From assembly GCA_031769625.1 (NCBI GenBank), contig JAUIMM010000637.1, positions 2,881,001 to 2,945,000 of the forward strand: 64,000 nucleotides of DNA. The letters are read 5' to 3'. This DNA is from Taudactylus pleione (taxonomy: Eukaryota > Chordata > Amphibia > Anura > Myobatrachidae). Position numbers and translations under genes: made by a program. Under the pieces are notes generated by a model. The model was not told the origin of the DNA, made no database searches, and was given only the letters and a program-made list of their open reading frames with translations. This document shows, one piece after another, positions 1 through 10,892 of the stretch (its first letter is position 1; each line of letters starts with the position of its first letter).

Positions 1-3000
1 TCTAAATTGGAGGAAGCTAGAGCTGCCCTCCATAAACTCTCCATGGATAATATTAAACTGTCCTACCGTAAATGCCGTAATCGCTTCTACCAATGGGGAA
101 ATAGACCAGGTAAGATGCTGGCCAGGGCATTGCGCGAACAGCGCGCTATTACGTTTATTCAAGCTATAAAAGACGAACATGGCCAGACCCATACTGAAAC
201 TAAACGAATCGCTGAATCCTTCCGGTCTTACTATGCTAAACTCTACAACCTTAAGAACCTGAGTCAAGACTCAGACATTATTACCCATCGAGAGGCAATT
301 TCATCTTATTTAAAATCGCTGGACTATCCTCAGCTCTCACCAGATGAGGTTGATTCTCTTGAGGCACCTTTCTCTGTTGAAGAGGTAGATCGGGCAATCT
401 CCTCCTCTCCTGCTGGTAAGAGCCCTGGACCAGACGGATTTTCTACAGCCTACTATAAGACTTTCAAAGATAGATTGGCACCCCTTATGACTCGCGCCTT
501 CAATTCGATCTCAGATAGTAGGGGTTTTTCCAAACAATCACTGGAGGCACACATTACTGTCTTACCTAAGGAGGGTAAAGACCCTACCTTGTGCCCTAGT
601 TATATGCCTATTTCACTCCTAAACATAGACATTAAGATTTTTGCTAAGCTCCTAGCCAACCGGTTGAAAACATTCTTACCTAAATTGATCCATGATGACC
701 AGGTTGGTTTTGTCTTAGGTCGCGAGGCCAGAGATAATACAACAAAAGTTATCAATTTAATACACCAAGCCTCTCTCTCATCTACCCAGACTATTATTTT
801 ATCAACAGACGCAGAGAAGACTTTTGACAGGGTCGACTGGGAGTTTATGTCAGGTCTTTTACATCATTTGGGATTAGGGCCAACATGTCTGCAGAGAATT
901 TTGGCATTATATACTGGTCCCACAGCAAGAATTAGGATAAACGGATCCCTTTCTGACTCATTTTCTATATCAAATGGTACGAGGCAGGGGTGCCCTCTAT
1001 CTCCTCTATTATTCGTCCTATGTATGGAGACTCTAGCTAGGGCGATACGTAGTAATGTGAACATTCCTGGTATCCATATAGGTAGTAAGGAATATAAGCT
1101 AGCACTCTTTGCAGATGACCTTCTTGCAGTGCTCTCTAACCCGGCAACCTCTCTTCCGAACCTTGTTTCAGAATTCCAAAAATTTGGCATGTTTTCAAAT
1201 TTTCAAATTAATTATTCTAAATCTGTGGCTATGAGTTTGACTGTCCCTCCTTCCTTGGTAAATTCTTTGAAACAATCCTACTCCTTTACTTGGCATCCCA
1301 CCAGACTTAAATATCTCGGAGTCTTCCTGACTAAAGACCTATCCCAACTGTTCTCGAATAATTTCTTACCATTATTACAAACTATCTGCACTGACTTAGC
1401 CAAATGGCGTACCACTCACTTATCCTGGATCGGCAGGATTGACGTGATCAAAGTGAACTCCTTTCCAAAAATGTTATATTTAATGCAAACCCTCCCAATC
1501 CACATAACCCCGGCATGGCTTGCGGAAATGGAGCGCCTTATTCGTAAGTTTGTCTGGAACACCTCTACACCACGCTTTAAACATGCTATCCTTTACCGCC
1601 GTAAACAAGACGGAGGTCTGCAGCTTCCCCACATTACTAGCTATTATCAGGCCATAATGCTTAATCGTGTTCTTGAATGGACTCGAGCGAAGGGTCTCAA
1701 ACAGTGGATCATGTTGGAGGAGAACAGCCTGGCTCAACCCATAGAAATTGCTCCATGGCTTCCCAAACTACCAACTGTTAGACATCCACTATAACACCTA
1801 CACTATGCGCTTGGCAGAAATTGCGAAGTCTCCCCCATGTTTCATCTAATGTTTCCCCTCTCACTTCCTTCCTTGGGAGTTTTGACTTTCTTCCTGGGCT
1901 CTCTATAATGCCCTTCAAAAACTGGATGAGCGATGGCCACTTTTGACTGGGTCAGGTGGTTTGTTCATCGGGGGTGCATCCGTTTACAGAACTCCAGGAA
2001 TCCTGGCACCTCCCCCAATCCGAATTTTGGAATTCCCTCCAAATACGGCACTTTATCACCACTTCTTGCAAGCTCCCTGATCTCACCAGGACACTTACCT
2101 TATTTGAATTTTTATGTTCTTCCTCTCAAACTCCATCCCATACTATATCCAAATTGTACTCACTAATTATTGGAAATTTGTATAAACTACCTCCTCAATT
2201 TACTGTAGTGTGGGAAAAAGAACTTTTAAGATACACTTCAGGATATTGATTGGGAGATTGTTTTTAATAACACCTTTGCCAGTTCTTCTTGTATAGCTAC
2301 TCTTGAAACGCTCTACAAAGTCTTAACACGCTGGTATAGATATCCAGTACTTTTAAATAAAATGTATTCGCAGGTTCCAAAAGTCTGCTGGAGATGTAAC
2401 TCTGCACCAGGTAGCCTTCTCCACATATGGTGGGACTGCCCCTCCCTGGCTAATTTTTGGTCGAACGTATTTGAATGTTCCAGGATAATTCTTGGGGGAG
2501 AGGTCCCTAGAGATCCTGTCTTTTGGCTTTTAAACATAACCTCTTCTCATACGGCTTCATACAAGAATTCATTGCTGAGGCACTTAAACAATGCAGCTAA
2601 AGCGGAAATCCCTGTGTTATGGAAGTCCACTTCTCCTCCCTCCATTAAAGATTTGTTCAAGAGGATCGATTATTACATGGATATGGAGGACATCATATCC
2701 TTTTCTAAAGGTAGTCCCACCGACTTTACTGTTTTATGGTCCCCTTGGCTGCTGTTCAAGGGATCTACACAATATTCCATGTTTAATGGTTCCAACCCGG
2801 TACCCGTATCTGTCTCTTCTTGATTCTGATATAATCTATTTGAGATTATGTAATTTGCCCCCACAGACCACCCCTCCATTCCCTGCTAGTTTCCTCCTTC
2901 CCCTCTGACCTTCCTCCCCCTGAACTTTCCCCTATATTGTTTATTGATTGTCTATTTTATTATTATTGTCTACTGTTTATTTTATTTTATTGAATAATTT

Positions 3001-3146
3001 GTAATGTGATTTATTTCTATCATATTAGAATTTTGATTGTATTATTTGAAATGGAACTTTCAATTGTCAATTGTTTGAATCTATATGCTTTTTCCATTCT
3101 GATATATCTAACAGTGTTTGATTTTCTTTTCAATAAAAAAACAGTT
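1..3146 (+). mobile_element. LINE (L1/Tx1 clade), 3' part
   Basis: The window opens inside the second reading frame of a non-LTR retrotransposon and runs through reverse transcriptase, a C-terminal zinc knuckle and about 320 bp of non-coding 3' end. The 3' end is A/T-rich and finishes near an AATAAA followed by an A run (about 3133-3141). The endonuclease and first reading frame would lie before base 1. The C-terminal CCHC knuckle with the HIWW signature is typical of L1/Tx1-like LINEs of frogs and fishes; the family name is inference. Confidence 0.9.
7..2823 (+). pseudogene. LINE ORF2 protein: reverse transcriptase plus C-terminal zinc knuckle, frameshifted
   Basis: The first frame is open for 595 codons (7-1794). 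It shows the RT fingers block YMPISLLN (about residue 199; the usual R is M), STDAEKTFDRVDW (about 266), GTRQGCPLSPLLF (about 324) and the catalytic FADD motif (about 368). After the stop at 1794 the reading moves to another frame (about 1956-2249, including the LQIRHF block) and back again (about 2230-2823), which carries RWY and the knuckle C-W-R-C...H-I-W-W-D-C (2386-2440). At least two frameshifts and one stop mean the copy cannot make a full ORF2 protein. In life ORF2 nicks DNA and copies its own RNA into the break. The start is truncated by the window edge. Confidence 0.9.
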
Positions 3147-3226
3147 TGAAGTCCTTGAAGTCCATGGCGTGCTGTGCTTCTGCGCTTGTGTAAAGAGGGC
3201 AACTTTGGTCTCTGGATGTGCATCAG

Positions 3227-3231
3227 TATAT

Positions 3232-3273
<42 letters not shown>
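3227..3273. repeat. (TA)n microsatellite
   Basis: An almost pure TA run, which ends at the TA dinucleotide used as target by the following Tc1 element. Confidence 0.95.
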
Positions 3274-3276
<3 letters not shown>

Positions 3277-4923
3277 TCAGGTGCATAAATATTGGGACAT
3301 TGACAGAATTTTCATATTTTGGCCTCTATTCACCACCACAATGGCTTTGAAATGAAACAAACAAGATGTGCTTTAACTGCAGACTTTCAGATTTCATGTG
3401 AGGGTAATTACATCCAAATCAGGTGAACGGTGTAGGAATTACAACGGTTTCTATATGTGCCTCCCACTTCTTAAAGGGCCAAAAGTAATGAGACTATCAA
3501 CTCAAAAGCTATTTCATGGACAGGTGTGGGCTATTCCCTCATTATTTCATTATCAATTAAGCAGGTAAAAGATCTGGAGTTGATTCTAGGTGTGACATTT
3601 GCATTTGGAATCAGTTGCTGTCGACTCTCAATATGAGATCCAAAGAGCTGTCACTATCAGTGAAGCAAGCCATCATTAGGCTGAAATCTCAAAACAAACC
3701 CATCAGAGAGATAGCAAAAACATTAGGTGTGGCCAAATCAACTGTTTGGAACATTCTTAAAAAGAAAGAATGCATCGGAGAGCTCAGCAACACCAAAAGA
3801 CCCGGAAGACCACGGAAAACAACTGTGGTGGATGACAGAGGAATTATTTGCCTGGTGAAGAAAAACCCCTTCACAACAGTTGGCCAAATCAAGAACACTC
3901 TCCAGGAGGTAGGTGTATATGTGTCAAAGTCAACAATCAAGAGAAGACTTCACAAGAGTGAATATAGAGGGTTCACCACAAGATGTAAACCATTGGTGAG
4001 CCACAAAACAGGAAGACCAGATTAGAGTTTGCCAAACAACATCTAAAAAAGCCATTACAGTTTTGGAACAACATCCTATTGACAGATGAGACAAAGATGA
4101 ACTTGTACCAGAGTGATGGCAAGAGAAGAGTATGGAGAAGGCAAGGAACTGCTCATGATCCAAAACATACCACCTCATCAGTGAAGCATGGTGGTGGTAG
4201 TGTCATGGCTTGGGCATTTATGGCTGCCAATGGAACTGGTTACCTTGTATTTATTGATGATGTGACTGCTGACAAAAGCAGCAGAATGAATTCTGAAGTG
4301 TTTCGGGCAATATTATATGCTCATATTCAGTCAAATGCTTCAGAACTCATTGGACAGCGCTTCACAGTGCAGATGGACAATGACCCGAAGCATACTGCAA
4401 AAGCAACCAAAGAGTTTTTTAAGGCTAAAAAGTGGAATGTTATGCAATGACCAAGTCAATCCCCTGACCTGAATCCAATTGAGTATGCATTTCACTTGAT
4501 GAAGACAAAACTGAAGGGAAAATGCCCCAAGAACAAGCAGGAACTGAAGACATTTGCAGTAGAGGCCTGGCAGAGCCTCACCAGGAATGAAACCCAACGT
4601 CTGGTGATGTCTATGCTTTCCAGACTTCAGGCTGTAATTGTCTGCAAAGGATTTGCAACAAAGTATTAAAAAGTGAAAGTTAGATTTAGGATTGTTTAGT
4701 TTGTCCCATTACTTTTGGCCCCTTAAAAAGTGGGAGGCACATATAGAAACCGTTGTAATTCCTACACCGTTCACCTGATTTGGATGTAATTACCTTCAAA
4801 TTAAATCTGAAAGTCTGCAGTTAAAGCACATCTTGTTTGTTTCATTTCAAAGCCATTGTGGTGATGAATAGAGGCCAAAATATGAACATTCTGTCAATGT
4901 TACAATATTTATGCACATGACTG
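3274..4923 (+). mobile_element. Tc1/mariner element with 221-bp inverted repeats
   Basis: The termini cagtcaggtgcataaat (3274) and its complement ending at 4923 start inverted repeats of about 221 bp (3274-3494 and 4703-4923) that match with few differences. A TA dinucleotide lies directly outside each end (3272-3273, 4924-4925), the Tc1 target duplication. The single internal gene is a transposase pseudogene, so this is a complete but dead copy. Confidence 0.95.
3633..4669 (+). pseudogene. Tc1 transposase, DD34E, one frameshift and one nonsense codon
   Basis: An ATG at 3633 starts MRSKELSLSVKQ. The N-terminal part has two helix-turn-helix (paired-like) units, with REIAKTLGVAKSTVWNILK in the first and a GRPRKT AT-hook-like linker. 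A one-base frameshift near 4015-4021 moves the frame just before RLEFAKQH. The catalytic domain shows D in LLTDETK, D in QMDNDPKH and E in SPDLNPIE; counting from the second D gives 34 residues, so DD34E. A TGA at 4448-4450 sits where this family normally has tryptophan before PSQSPDLN. The frame ends KGFATKY and stops at 4667-4669. The family cuts and pastes the element at TA sites; this copy is inactive. Confidence 0.93.
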
Positions 4924-4926
4924 TAT

Positions 4927-6190
4927 GTTATAAGTGTATTAGGTGATGAGCGACTGACGTATATTAGTGCAATAATTTATAAAGTGTGCAATTCAACCAA
5001 CAAAACATAATACACAAAGTGTATATAGATGAAAAGATATAATCACAATTCCTGAGACACGCAAGCGCCAATCATAATGCCCAGCAGGGAATAGACTTGA
5101 TGGTATCAGCGAATGAAGACAGGAGTTAGAGAAAGCCTGGAGTATCTGTCGGGATGAGATAAACTGGACCACTAATACAGCCGTGCATAGACTCCAACAA
5201 AATGGCGGACGCTACATCACTAATGCAGACGCGTATAGTAAATGATAGAACGGATGTGACGTTATGATTGGGCGGAAGCGGAGCGGATAAGGGCGGTAGT
5301 CCTTCTACGATCGGGGGCCCTGAGTCACTCCATAACAAACCTGAACTGATATAAGACTTATGGACAGTCCACCAAGGATGATGTATATTTAATCTACATG
5401 TTTCCAATATGTTTTAAATGTTTTATGAAAAGAGCGCATTTCTGGATGTGACTGACCGGAAGTGACGTCAAAGTTGGCCCTAATGAGACAATTGGAGTCC
5501 TGTCTCATAAAGGGTATAAAAAGTGGCAAACCCTGTTTACAAGCACCCCTTGATGAAGTCCCCAAGTGGATGAAACGCGTTGGGATAGCTGCCATTGCCT
5601 GAAATTAACTATTACAGATAAGCATTGCATTTCACTCAAACTTCTTATCTTTTAAAAGAACAAGTTTGGAACTTTTTTAATGAGTTTTTTACTTGTTTTT
5701 ATTTATTGATTACTCTGTGATACTGGATTTTTTAAATATATAAATATATGAATTCTACTTGCTTTTAATTGCTTTTAAACGGTTGAATTGTGTCAAGCAT
5801 TTTTAAAATATTTATAAGCACTTTTTGCACATTGTGGATAATTCATTTATCAGAACTCTTCGTGCTTACTTAAGCAGTATCCATTTACATGTATGTTTTG
5901 TGTATTTATTTTATTAGTAAATTGTGATTATATTTTTTCATCTATATACACTTTGTGTATTATGTTTTGTTGGTTGAATTGCACACTTTATAAATTATTG
6001 CACCAATATACGTCAGTCGCTCATCACCTAATACACTGATAACATTTCACTACTAAGGGCTACTCCATACGTCCTTTCACATTGGGCTTAGCTGACACCC
6101 TATTGTACTAAGGGAGTACGTATATTTTTATTTATCCTGATCAATCCTCTGAACCAACTCCAAGTTGGCGCCGACACTTCTTTGTGTACT
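4927..6190 (+). mobile_element. Inverted-arm element, copy A (Penelope-like candidate)
   Basis: Two arms, 4927-5050 and 5930-6043, are near-identical inverted repeats of about 115-124 bp with roughly four differences. Between them lies about 880 bp without a coding frame, including a hammerhead-like motif at 5546-5592. A tail (6044-6190) follows the right arm and is shared, in reverse, with copy B. Arms plus a hammerhead-like motif resemble the pseudo-LTR ends of Penelope-like retroelements, but no reverse transcriptase or GIY-YIG domain is present, so the class is inference. A non-autonomous DNA element is the main alternative. Confidence 0.6.
5546..5592 (+). ncRNA. Hammerhead-ribozyme-like motif 1
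   Basis: The core reads TTGATGA (consensus CUGANGA with the first C changed to T), an extra A, a stem GTCC/GGAT closing over CCAAGT, then GAAA and the palindrome ACGCGT. The bases before the core (CCC) can pair with GGG after the presumed cleavage site. Penelope-like elements are known to carry minimal hammerheads of this layout. Cleavage activity is doubtful because of the changed C and the extra A. Confidence 0.5.
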
Positions 6191-6247
6191 AATATATATA
6201 TATATATATATGTGTGTGTGTATATGTATATAAGTGTATATTATGTG
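6191..6247. repeat. (TA)n/(TG)n microsatellite
   Basis: TA repeats pass into TG and mixed TATG repeats. A near copy of the mixed segment recurs at about 6520-6600. Confidence 0.9.
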
Positions 6248-6258
6248 TATATATCCTC

Positions 6259-6295
6259 CTGAAGAAGTCCTGCCATTTTTGTGTAAGTGACGAAA
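6259..6295 (+). ncRNA. Hammerhead-ribozyme-like motif 2
   Basis: This copy has an unaltered core, CTGAAGA (6259-6265), then an extra A, GTC pairing with GAC across a long loop, and GAAA at 6292-6295. The following stem differs from motif 1 (ATGGCT in place of ACGCGT). Together with motifs 1 and 3 it shows a different but still complementary stem II. Confidence 0.4.
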
Positions 6296-6305
6296 TGGCT
6301 GCACA

Positions 6306-6477
6306 ATTGGAGTCTAACACTCTATAGTGGAGGGAGCAAGAGATCGCTATCGAATCATCAGGAAAAGATACCTAAAACCAATGTATAATTGGGATAAACG
6401 GTACGCTTATACTTACTTGAAATTAGACGCATGTTATTATTTACTACACTATAAGGCGCTTGTTCTCACTCTTTGTT

Positions 6478-6479
<2 letters not shown>
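6306..6479. other. Unassigned repeat-like stretch
   Basis: About 170 bp after motif 2 with no coding frame, passing into a TA run. It is probably the end of another non-autonomous element of the same group. Confidence 0.3.
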
Positions 6480-6522
<43 letters not shown>

Positions 6523-6674
6523 CATGTGTGTATATGTATATAAGTGTATATGTGTGTATAATATGTGTGTGTATATGTATATAAGTGTATATGTGTGTGT
6601 ATACATGTGTATGTATATATATATATATATATATACATATAATATGTGTAAGTATGTCTGTATATATATATATA
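6480..6674. repeat. Compound (TA)n/(TG)n microsatellite
   Basis: TA, TG and TATG runs cover nearly 200 bp. The YIYI-type frames read from it on both strands are artefacts. Confidence 0.9.
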
Positions 6675-6676
6675 AG

Positions 6677-6861
6677 AACAGTAGAAAAAGAAACAGCGGC
6701 ACTGAGGGTCTTGAATATATGTAGTATATTGTCACCAACGCTTCAGGGCTAAGATGCCCTTGTTTCACCTTGACAAAAGGGCATCTTAGCCCTGAAACGT
6801 TGGTGACAGTTTACTACATATATTCAAGACCCTCAGTGCCGCTGTTTCTTTTTCTACTGTT
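6677..6861. repeat. 185-bp near-perfect palindrome
   Basis: Arms of about 85 bp (6677 onward and back from 6861) are reverse complements with few mismatches, around a centre near 6769. The right arm holds a hammerhead-like unit: TTGACAA, an extra A, a stem AGGGC/GCCCT over ATCTTA, then GAAACGTTGG (6778-6808). The left arm holds the same unit inverted and more decayed. It looks like two element ends joined head to head. Confidence 0.8.
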
Positions 6862-6925
6862 TGTATTCAAGTCTGCGGAGGGCAAGAGGGCTACATTGCT
6901 ACATTATTGGAGAACCGAATCATTG

Positions 6926-6930
<5 letters not shown>

Positions 6931-6967
<37 letters not shown>
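6931..6967. repeat. (TA)n microsatellite
   Basis: A pure TA run directly before the tail of copy B. Confidence 0.95.
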
Positions 6968-6969
<2 letters not shown>

Positions 6970-7690
6970 TACACAAAAAATGTGTCCGCGCCACCTTCAA
7001 GTTTTCTAGAGGATTTGATACAAAGTATATGTAATGATACGTACTCCCTTGATATAAGGTGTCAGCTAGAACCAAACATAGGAGGACTTTTGGATTAAAT
7101 GTGAGAATAGTGCAAATATGTTAGGTGATTAGCGACTTACATATATTCTACAATGATTTGTGGAATGTGTGACATCAACAAATATACCATGCGAAATAAA
7201 AAAAAATCACAATTTAATGTTTAAAAATATATAACTAGATCTTGTGCATACAAGCACAGATATTACAGATAAAAAAATTATGTAAATAAATAGAATTTCC
7301 CACAGTGTGCAAATAGTGCTAATAAATATTTAAGATGACATTAAAAATGCAATTCATACATTTAAATACATCTTAAAAACGAATGGAGTTAATATATTAT
7401 ATAAAAAAGCCAGTTTACACAAAGGGATCAGTGGATAAAAGCAAGTAAAAAGGTATGTGTTTAAAAAGTTTCAGAATTTGTTAAAGATATATAGGAAGTT
7501 TTCTACAAAAATGAGATGCTTATCTGTAAAAGTTCATTCAATCAGGCAAGGCAGTAACCCCAACGCGTTTCATCCACATCCGCTGGGCTGCTGGCTGGTA
7601 ACGCTGCCAGCATCAGGGCTCTGGTGTTATGCGCATGCGCAACGGTCCGTCTGTGCATGTGCATAACACGGGGACCCGGCAGTGCCCGAA
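6968..7690 (-). mobile_element. Inverted-arm element, copy B (diverged, opposite orientation)
   Basis: 6968-7110 matches the reverse complement of the tail of copy A (6044-6190), including the shared block cgtactccctt and GTGTCAGCTA. 7111-7212 matches the arm (ttaggtgattagcgactta against ttaggtgatgagcgactga). 7480-7580 matches the body of copy A around the hammerhead-like motif, including ttacagataagcat when read on the minus strand. The far boundary is unclear. Identity is visibly lower than between the two arms of copy A. Confidence 0.6.
7553..7590 (-). ncRNA. Hammerhead-ribozyme-like motif 4, degenerate
   Basis: Read on the minus strand this gives GGATGAAACGCGTTGGGG, the same GAAACGCGTTGG block as motif 1, but the CUGANGA half is not recognisable next to it. 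It is a fossil of the motif in copy B. Confidence 0.35.
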
Positions 7691-8022
7691 AGGCTTTGCC
7701 GAAGCCGTAAAGGCACCACTAGGTCTCATTGCAGGCAATAGGAGCCACATTACACTCGCCATCTAAAAGATAGCAAGAGCGATGCTTGACAAACAGCGCT
7801 AATCTTTGATTACCGCTGATTGTTAAATCCAGAAAGAAAGCATAATTCCTTTAACGATCGCTAAAGGGTTTATGCTTCTTTGATAAATGGGGCCTTAGAT
7901 TGGTGGTGGGATTATCTGCTAGGGGGCACCACTCTAAATTTTGCCTAGGGCACCAAATTAGCTAGGGCCGGCTCTGGGTTCACAAAGCAGTGTCCTATTG
8001 AGTGCCGCCGCATGTACACGTG

Positions 8023-8036
<14 letters not shown>
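7691..8036. other. Unassigned; contains an old hAT/MITE end
   Basis: There is no gene. 7919-7977 (ctagggggcaccactc to agggccggctctg) looks like the right end of an old MITE whose family also occurs at 36111-36377. The string gataaatggggcc near 7882 matches the termini of MITEs at 35407 and 56384. Confidence 0.35.

Positions 8037-8073
<37 letters not shown>
8037..8073. repeat. (TA)n microsatellite, target of hAT E1
   Basis: A TA run directly before hAT E1. The 8 bp atatatat on each side of E1 is consistent with a hAT target duplication, although in a TA run it proves little. Confidence 0.9.
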
Positions 8074-8076
<3 letters not shown>

Positions 8077-8233
8077 GGGTGAGCGGGTTCGGATTTCTGA
8101 AATCCGAACCCCCCCGAGCCCCCCCGATCCGAGTCCGATCCGAGTCAGGCTCGACTTTTCCCGCCTGACTCGGATCTGAAATCGAGGCAAAACGTCATCA
8201 TCCCGCCTTCCGAGTCTCGCGGGTTTTGGATCC

Positions 8234-8241
8234 TATATAAG
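8234..8241 (+). promoter_or_regulatory. TATA box of hAT E1
   Basis: TATATAAG within cctatataaggtaccc, about 160 bp inside the left end. The same box stands at the same place in E2, E3 and E4, upstream of the transposase start. Promoter function is inference from position and consensus. Confidence 0.5.
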
Positions 8242-8589
8242 GTACCCACGTCGGCGCCATTTTCTCACTCGGCTGTGGACAGTGAAGAGGGAGGGTGGGA
8301 GTTAGGGCTGTGTAGTGTAGTGTAGTGTAGTGCTGCTGTTGTCCACTACTTCAAAGTCCATAGGGGCTGGCTGTGTTGTGCTGTGCTGCTGTTGTTAATA
8401 GGGGCTGTGTCCACTACTTCAAAGTCCATAGGGGCTGGCTGGACTGTGTTGTGCAGTCAGTTCTCCATAGGGGCTGTGTCCACTCCAAAGTCCTGTGCAG
8501 TGTCCCAGTCCTAAAGGGGTGCTGTAGTGTTGTCCAGGGGGTGCTCTGTCCATCAGGGGTGCTCCCCCCAAGTGCTAAAAAAATAATAT

Positions 8590-10550
8590 ATTTTCTGTGT
8601 TTGTGAATTGTGTGCGCAGTAGCCGCACGTGCATCAACAAAGTAGTGCCAAGCGTGCGCCTATGTCATAAGTAAAGGGCCGGCTGGCTTGACCGTTAAAG
8701 GGTGCTGTAACCCCCAAAGTACACTCCAGTCCAAACCAAAAAAATAATTATTTTCTGTGTTTGTGAATTGTGTGCGCAGTAGCCGCACGTGCATCAACAA
8801 AGTAGTGCCAAGCGTGCGCCTGTGTCATAAGTAAAGGGCCGGCTGGCTTGACCGTTAAAGGGTGCTGTAACCCCCAAAGTACACTCCAGTCCAAACCAAA
8901 AAAAAAATTATTTTCTGTGTTTGTGAATTGTGTGCGCAGTAGCCGCACGTGCATCAACAAAGTAGTGCCAAGCGTGCGCCTGTGTCATAAGTAGAGGGCC
9001 GGCTGGCTTGACCGTTAAGGGTGCTGTAACCCCCGAAAGTACACTCCAGTCCAAACCAAAAAAAAAATTATTTTCTGTGTTTGTGAATTGTGTGCGCAGT
9101 AGCCGCACGTGCATCAACAAAGTAGTGCCAAGCGTGCGCCTGTGTCATAAGTAAAGGGCCGGCTGGCTTGACCGTTAAGGGTGCTGTAACCCCCGAAAGT
9201 ACACTCCAGTCCAAACCAAAAAAAAAATTATTTTCTGTGTTTGTGAATTGTGTGCGCAGTAGCCGCACGTGCATCAACAAAGTAGTGCCAAGCGTGCGCC
9301 TGTGTCATAAGTAAAGGGCCGGCTGGCTTGACCGTTAAGGGTGCTGTAACCCCCGAAAGTACACTCCAGTCCAAACCAAAAAAAAAATTATTTTCTGTGT
9401 TTGTGAATTGTGTGCGCAGTAGCCGCACGTGCATCAACAAAGTAGTGCCAAGCGTGCGCCTGTGTCATAAGTAAAGGGCCGGCTGGCTTGACCGTTAAAG
9501 GGTGCTGTAACCCCCAAAGTACACTCCAGTCCAAACCAAAAAAATAATTATTTTCTGTGTTTGTGAATTGTGTGCGCAGTAGCCGCACGTGCATCAACAA
9601 AGTAGTGCCAAGGGTGCACCTGTGTCATAAGTAAAGGGCCGGCTGGCTTGACCGTTAAGGGTGCTGTAACCCCCGAAAGTACACTGCAGTCCAAACCAAA
9701 AAAAAAATTATTTTCTGTGTTTGTGAATTGTGTGCGCAGTAGCCGCACGTGCATCAACAAAGTATTGCCAAGCGTGCGCCTGTGTCATAAGTAAAGGGCC
9801 GGCTGGCTTGACCGTTAAAGGGTGCTGTAACCCCCAAAGTACACTCCAGTCCAAACCAAAAAAATAATTATTTTCTGTGTTTGTGAATTGTGTGCGCAGT
9901 AGCCGCACGTGCATCAACAAAGTAGTGCCAAGCATGCGCCTGTGTCATAAGTAAAGGGCCGGCTGGCTTGACCGTTAAGGGTGCTGTAACCCCCGAAAGT
10001 ACACTCCAGTCCAAACCAAAAAAAAAATTATTTTCTGTGTTTGTGAATTGTGTGCGTAGTAGCCGCACGTGCATCAACAAAGTAGTGCCAAGCGTGCGCC
10101 TGTGTCATAAGTAAAGGGCCGGCTGGCTTGACCGTTAAGGGTGCTGTAACCCCCGAAAGTACACTCCAGTCCAAACCAAAAAAAAATTATTTTCTGTGTT
10201 TGTGAATTGTGTGCGCAGTAGCCGCACGTGCATCAACAAAGTAGTGCCAAGTGTGCGCTTGTGTCATAAGTAAAGGGCCGGCTGGTTTGACCGTTAAAGG
10301 GTTCTGTAACCCCCAAAGTACACTCCAAAACAAAAAAATATATATTTTCTGTGTTTGTGACTTGTGTGCACTGTGGCTGCACGTGCATCAACAAAGGAGC
10401 AGCGCCAAGCGTGCGCCTGTGTCCCATAAGTAAAGAGCCGGCTGGCTCATTTCTTAAAGGGTGGTGTAACCCACAAAGTGCACTACTCTCCAGCAAAAAT
10501 AAAAAAATATTTTCTGTGTTTGTGTGCGCTTTAGCCGCACGTATATATCA
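8590..10550. repeat. E1 array 1: 160-bp tandem repeat, about 11 copies plus variants
   Basis: The anchor agccgcacgtgcatcaac recurs at 8620, 8780, 8940, 9100 and so on to 10060, exactly every 160 bp, then at 10219 and in a variant unit near 10375. Each standard unit carries CACGTG, the segment aagggccggctggc and an A-tract. The identical 70-codon frames read from the units on the minus strand are translations of the repeat, not genes. Confidence 0.97.
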
Positions 10551-10561
10551 ATATAACATAA

Positions 10562-10892
10562 ATGGAGGACCAAACTTTCTACGATAAAAATAAAATAGGG
10601 AAAGATCAAGAACCACTTCCTCCTAGTGCTGTTGCTGCTGCTGGGAGTTGTTCATCATCCCAGAGAGGAAGTAGGAACATCACTACTTTTACTAAACAAT
10701 TGAACCTCCAACAGTCCCTAGCGATGAGGATGAAGTACGACAGCAGTCATCCTGAAGCAAAACGTATAACTGAGGCCTTGACTGCTATGTTGGTGTTAGA
10801 CGTGCGTCCGCTATCCGCCATTAGTGCAGTGGGATTTAGACAATTGATGGAGGTAGTGTGTCCTCGGTTTCAAATCCCGTCTAGATTCCACC
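10562..10892 (+). pseudogene. hAT transposase, N-terminal fragment in E1
   Basis: It starts MEDQTFYDKNKIGKDQEPLPPSA, like the E4 protein, then jumps at about 10632 to the E4 segment around residue 380 (VAAAGSCSSSQRGSRN). It runs on to VCPRFQIPSRFH and there passes directly into repeat array 2. The BED finger and all catalytic residues are missing. Confidence 0.9.

Noticed and set aside
6466..6768. Open frames made of I/Y runs
   Set aside because: They come from TA microsatellites read in any frame.
8748..10080. A series of identical 70-codon minus-strand frames spaced by 160 bp
   Set aside because: They are translations of the hAT array unit. Spacing equals the repeat period and no coding constraint is visible.
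8590..10550. CRISPR-like regular repeat array
   Set aside because: Whole 160-bp units are repeated without unique spacers, inside a eukaryotic hAT element.
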